Source of the DNA: an uncultured Anaplasmataceae bacterium
GTDB lineage: Bacteria; Pseudomonadota; Alphaproteobacteria; Rickettsiales; CAIPFW01
Length of the DNA: 5,927 nt
Direction of reading: 5' to 3'
Assembly (NCBI GenBank): GCA_903864455.1
Contig: CAIPFW010000105.1
Coordinates: 1-5,927, forward strand
Shown: positions 4,776 to 5,927 of the stretch, piece after piece
Layout: each line of letters opens with the position of its first letter
How positions within the stretch are numbered: the first letter of the stretch is position 1
Translations under genes and position numbers: made by a program
The notes under the pieces: generated by a model
Told to the model about the DNA's origin: nothing
What the model saw: only the letters and a program-made list of their open reading frames with translations
The model's database searches: none

Positions 4776-5927
4776 TTAATCTATTATTTTAGTTGAAATT
4801 TCGCCATCATGAAAAATAATCGATAGATTCTTATCTTTTGATATATTTTTTTTACTTGATACAACTTTTTTGTTTTGCTTGATAACAGTATAACCAAGCT
4901 TTAAAATTCTTTCATAATTATGATTTTCTAAAATATTTTCATAATTTGAGATTAATTGATCTATTTTATTCATATTTTCTTTTACGAGAAAATGAAATTT
5001 ATTCTTCATTAAATCGAATTTTATCAAAAAACTACTAATTTTATATTGAAGGATTTGATTGATTTTTTCAAAATTTTCTATCTTCATTTCAAGAAACGAA
5101 ATTTTTTGATTTAAAATTGACATAAATTTCTTTTTTTGATTCTCCAGCATCGCCTCTAAATCTTTTTTTATGGGCAGAACCAATTCAATCGCTGCTGTTG
5201 GAGTCGGAGCTGATAAATCGGCAACTAAATCGAGCAAAACTTGATTATCCTCGTGACCAATAGCACTGACAATTGGAATTTCAGATTTTACAATCTCTCT
5301 CAACAACTCCTCATCATTAAAACAGGATAAATCCTCATCCGACCCCCCTCCTCGCGCAATGATTGCTAAGTCCGCTATGCCATTATTCAACTTTTTCACA
5401 TATTTTATAATGTCAGAAACCGCCTTTTCACCCTGAATCGAAACGTCACAGATTATCACCTCGCATGGAAATCGACTTTGAATTCTATGCATCATATCGT
5501 GAATCACGGAGCCATTCTTTGATGTGATTAAAGCGATTCTCGTTGGAAATGGTGGAATTTTTTTCTTACGAGATATATCGAACAAACCTTCTTTTTTTAA
5601 TTTTTCTTTTAATCTCTGCAGCTTTAATAAAAACTCACCGCTATCTTCTTTTTTTACAATATTTTCTAATTTCAGTTGATATTTTGAATTTTTTGCATAA
5701 ATTGCAATCGAGCCGGAGCAACAAACCTTCGCACCTTCTGTAATGATTTTTGAAAAACGAAAAGATTTGTCCGCCCAGCACACAACATTCAAAATTGAAT
5801 TTGAATCTTTAATAGAAAAATATATATGATTATTTTTTGATCTCGATACATCAACTATCTCCCCTTCAACTTTTATAAAATAAAAATATTCATCGAAGAC
5901 AGTTTTAATCAAATTATTGATTTCAGT
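4776..5927 (-). CDS. xseA: Exodeoxyribonuclease VII large subunit (EC 3.1.11.6), 5' partial
   Basis: XseA is the catalytic subunit of exonuclease VII, which degrades single-stranded DNA from both ends and works with several XseB subunits in repair. The frame stays open to the right edge: codons before the TTG at 5910-5912 read TEINN, which continues into LIKTVFDEYF like the usual N-terminal helix (S/T-x-x-E-LN-x-x-IK), so that TTG is internal and only a few residues are missing. Counting from the edge codon (383 residues visible), an OB domain spans about 1-100 (VEGEIVDVSRSKNNHIYFSIKD), then LFDISRKKKIPPFPTRIALIT, the core ARGGGSDEDL (191-200), SAIGHEDN (221-228) and SAPTPTAA (239-246). A long Lys/Glu/Ile/Asn coiled-coil-like region (about 254-335) follows, then the closing GYTVIKQNKKVV and DGEIS. 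The family GHETD motif reads GHEDN here. Total length is slightly below the usual 400-450. No xseB is in the window. The orphan gene follows after one base. Confidence 0.95.
   Translation of the reverse strand, partial: TEINNLIKTVFDEYFYFIKVEGEIVDVSRSKNNHIYFSIKDSNSILNVVCWADKSFRFSKIITEGAKVCCSGSIAIYAKNSKYQLKLENIVKKEDSGEFLLKLQRLKEKLKKEGLFDISRKKKIPPFPTRIALITSKNGSVIHDMMHRIQSRFPCEVIICDVSIQGEKAVSDIIKYVKKLNNGIADLAIIARGGGSDEDLSCFNDEELLREIVKSEIPIVSAIGHEDNQVLLDLVADLSAPTPTAAIELVLPIKKDLEAMLENQKKKFMSILNQKISFLEMKIENFEKINQILQYKISSFLIKFDLMKNKFHFLVKENMNKIDQLISNYENILENHNYERILKLGYTVIKQNKKVVSSKKNISKDKNLSIIFHDGEISTKIID

Noticed and set aside
5910..5912. TTG as the start of xseA
   Set aside because: The upstream in-frame codons (TEINN) continue the typical XseA N-terminal helix, so the gene begins beyond the right edge.

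Overview
The window is AT-rich DNA (roughly 30% GC by eye) carrying bacterial housekeeping genes of alphaproteobacterial type: arginyl-tRNA synthetase (argS), an IF-1-like protein (infA) followed directly by a Maf nucleotide pyrophosphatase, and the large subunit of exonuclease VII (xseA). The infA-maf order is common in Alphaproteobacteria. The low GC, the Asn/Lys-rich proteins and the interspersed low-complexity orphan proteins suggest a host-associated lineage such as Rickettsiales (Rickettsiaceae or Midichloriaceae-like) or Holosporales. That assignment is an inference from style and gene content; no rRNA gene is present to test it.

Layout. (1) 1-711, plus strand: the 3' part of an unrecognised gene, open at the left edge. 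It encodes near-perfect 21-residue basic repeats (63-bp DNA period), then an acidic, Asn/Ser-rich tail. (2) 712-779: a short intergenic region with a bulged inverted repeat overlapping a plausible sigma-70-type promoter for argS. (3) 780-3511, plus strand: argS, infA-like and maf, closely packed (23 nt and 3 nt gaps) and probably one transcript. (4) 3512-3535: a 24-nt convergent junction with no evident terminator. (5) 3536-5927, minus strand: xseA, whose 5' end is cut off at the right edge, followed after a single base by a 412-residue orphan with a two-lobed hydrophobic segment between hydrophilic, low-complexity arms.

The named genes serve translation (ArgRS charging, IF-1), nucleotide-pool sanitation (Maf) and DNA repair (ExoVII). 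The two orphans at 1-711 and 3536-4774 look unlike housekeeping proteins and are the most interesting objects here. Both have the general build of candidate host-interaction proteins, one basic-repeat plus acidic tail, the other membrane-active, but nothing in the window proves secretion. No tRNA, rRNA, CRISPR array or transposase was seen. No stretch over 300 bases lacks a gene.
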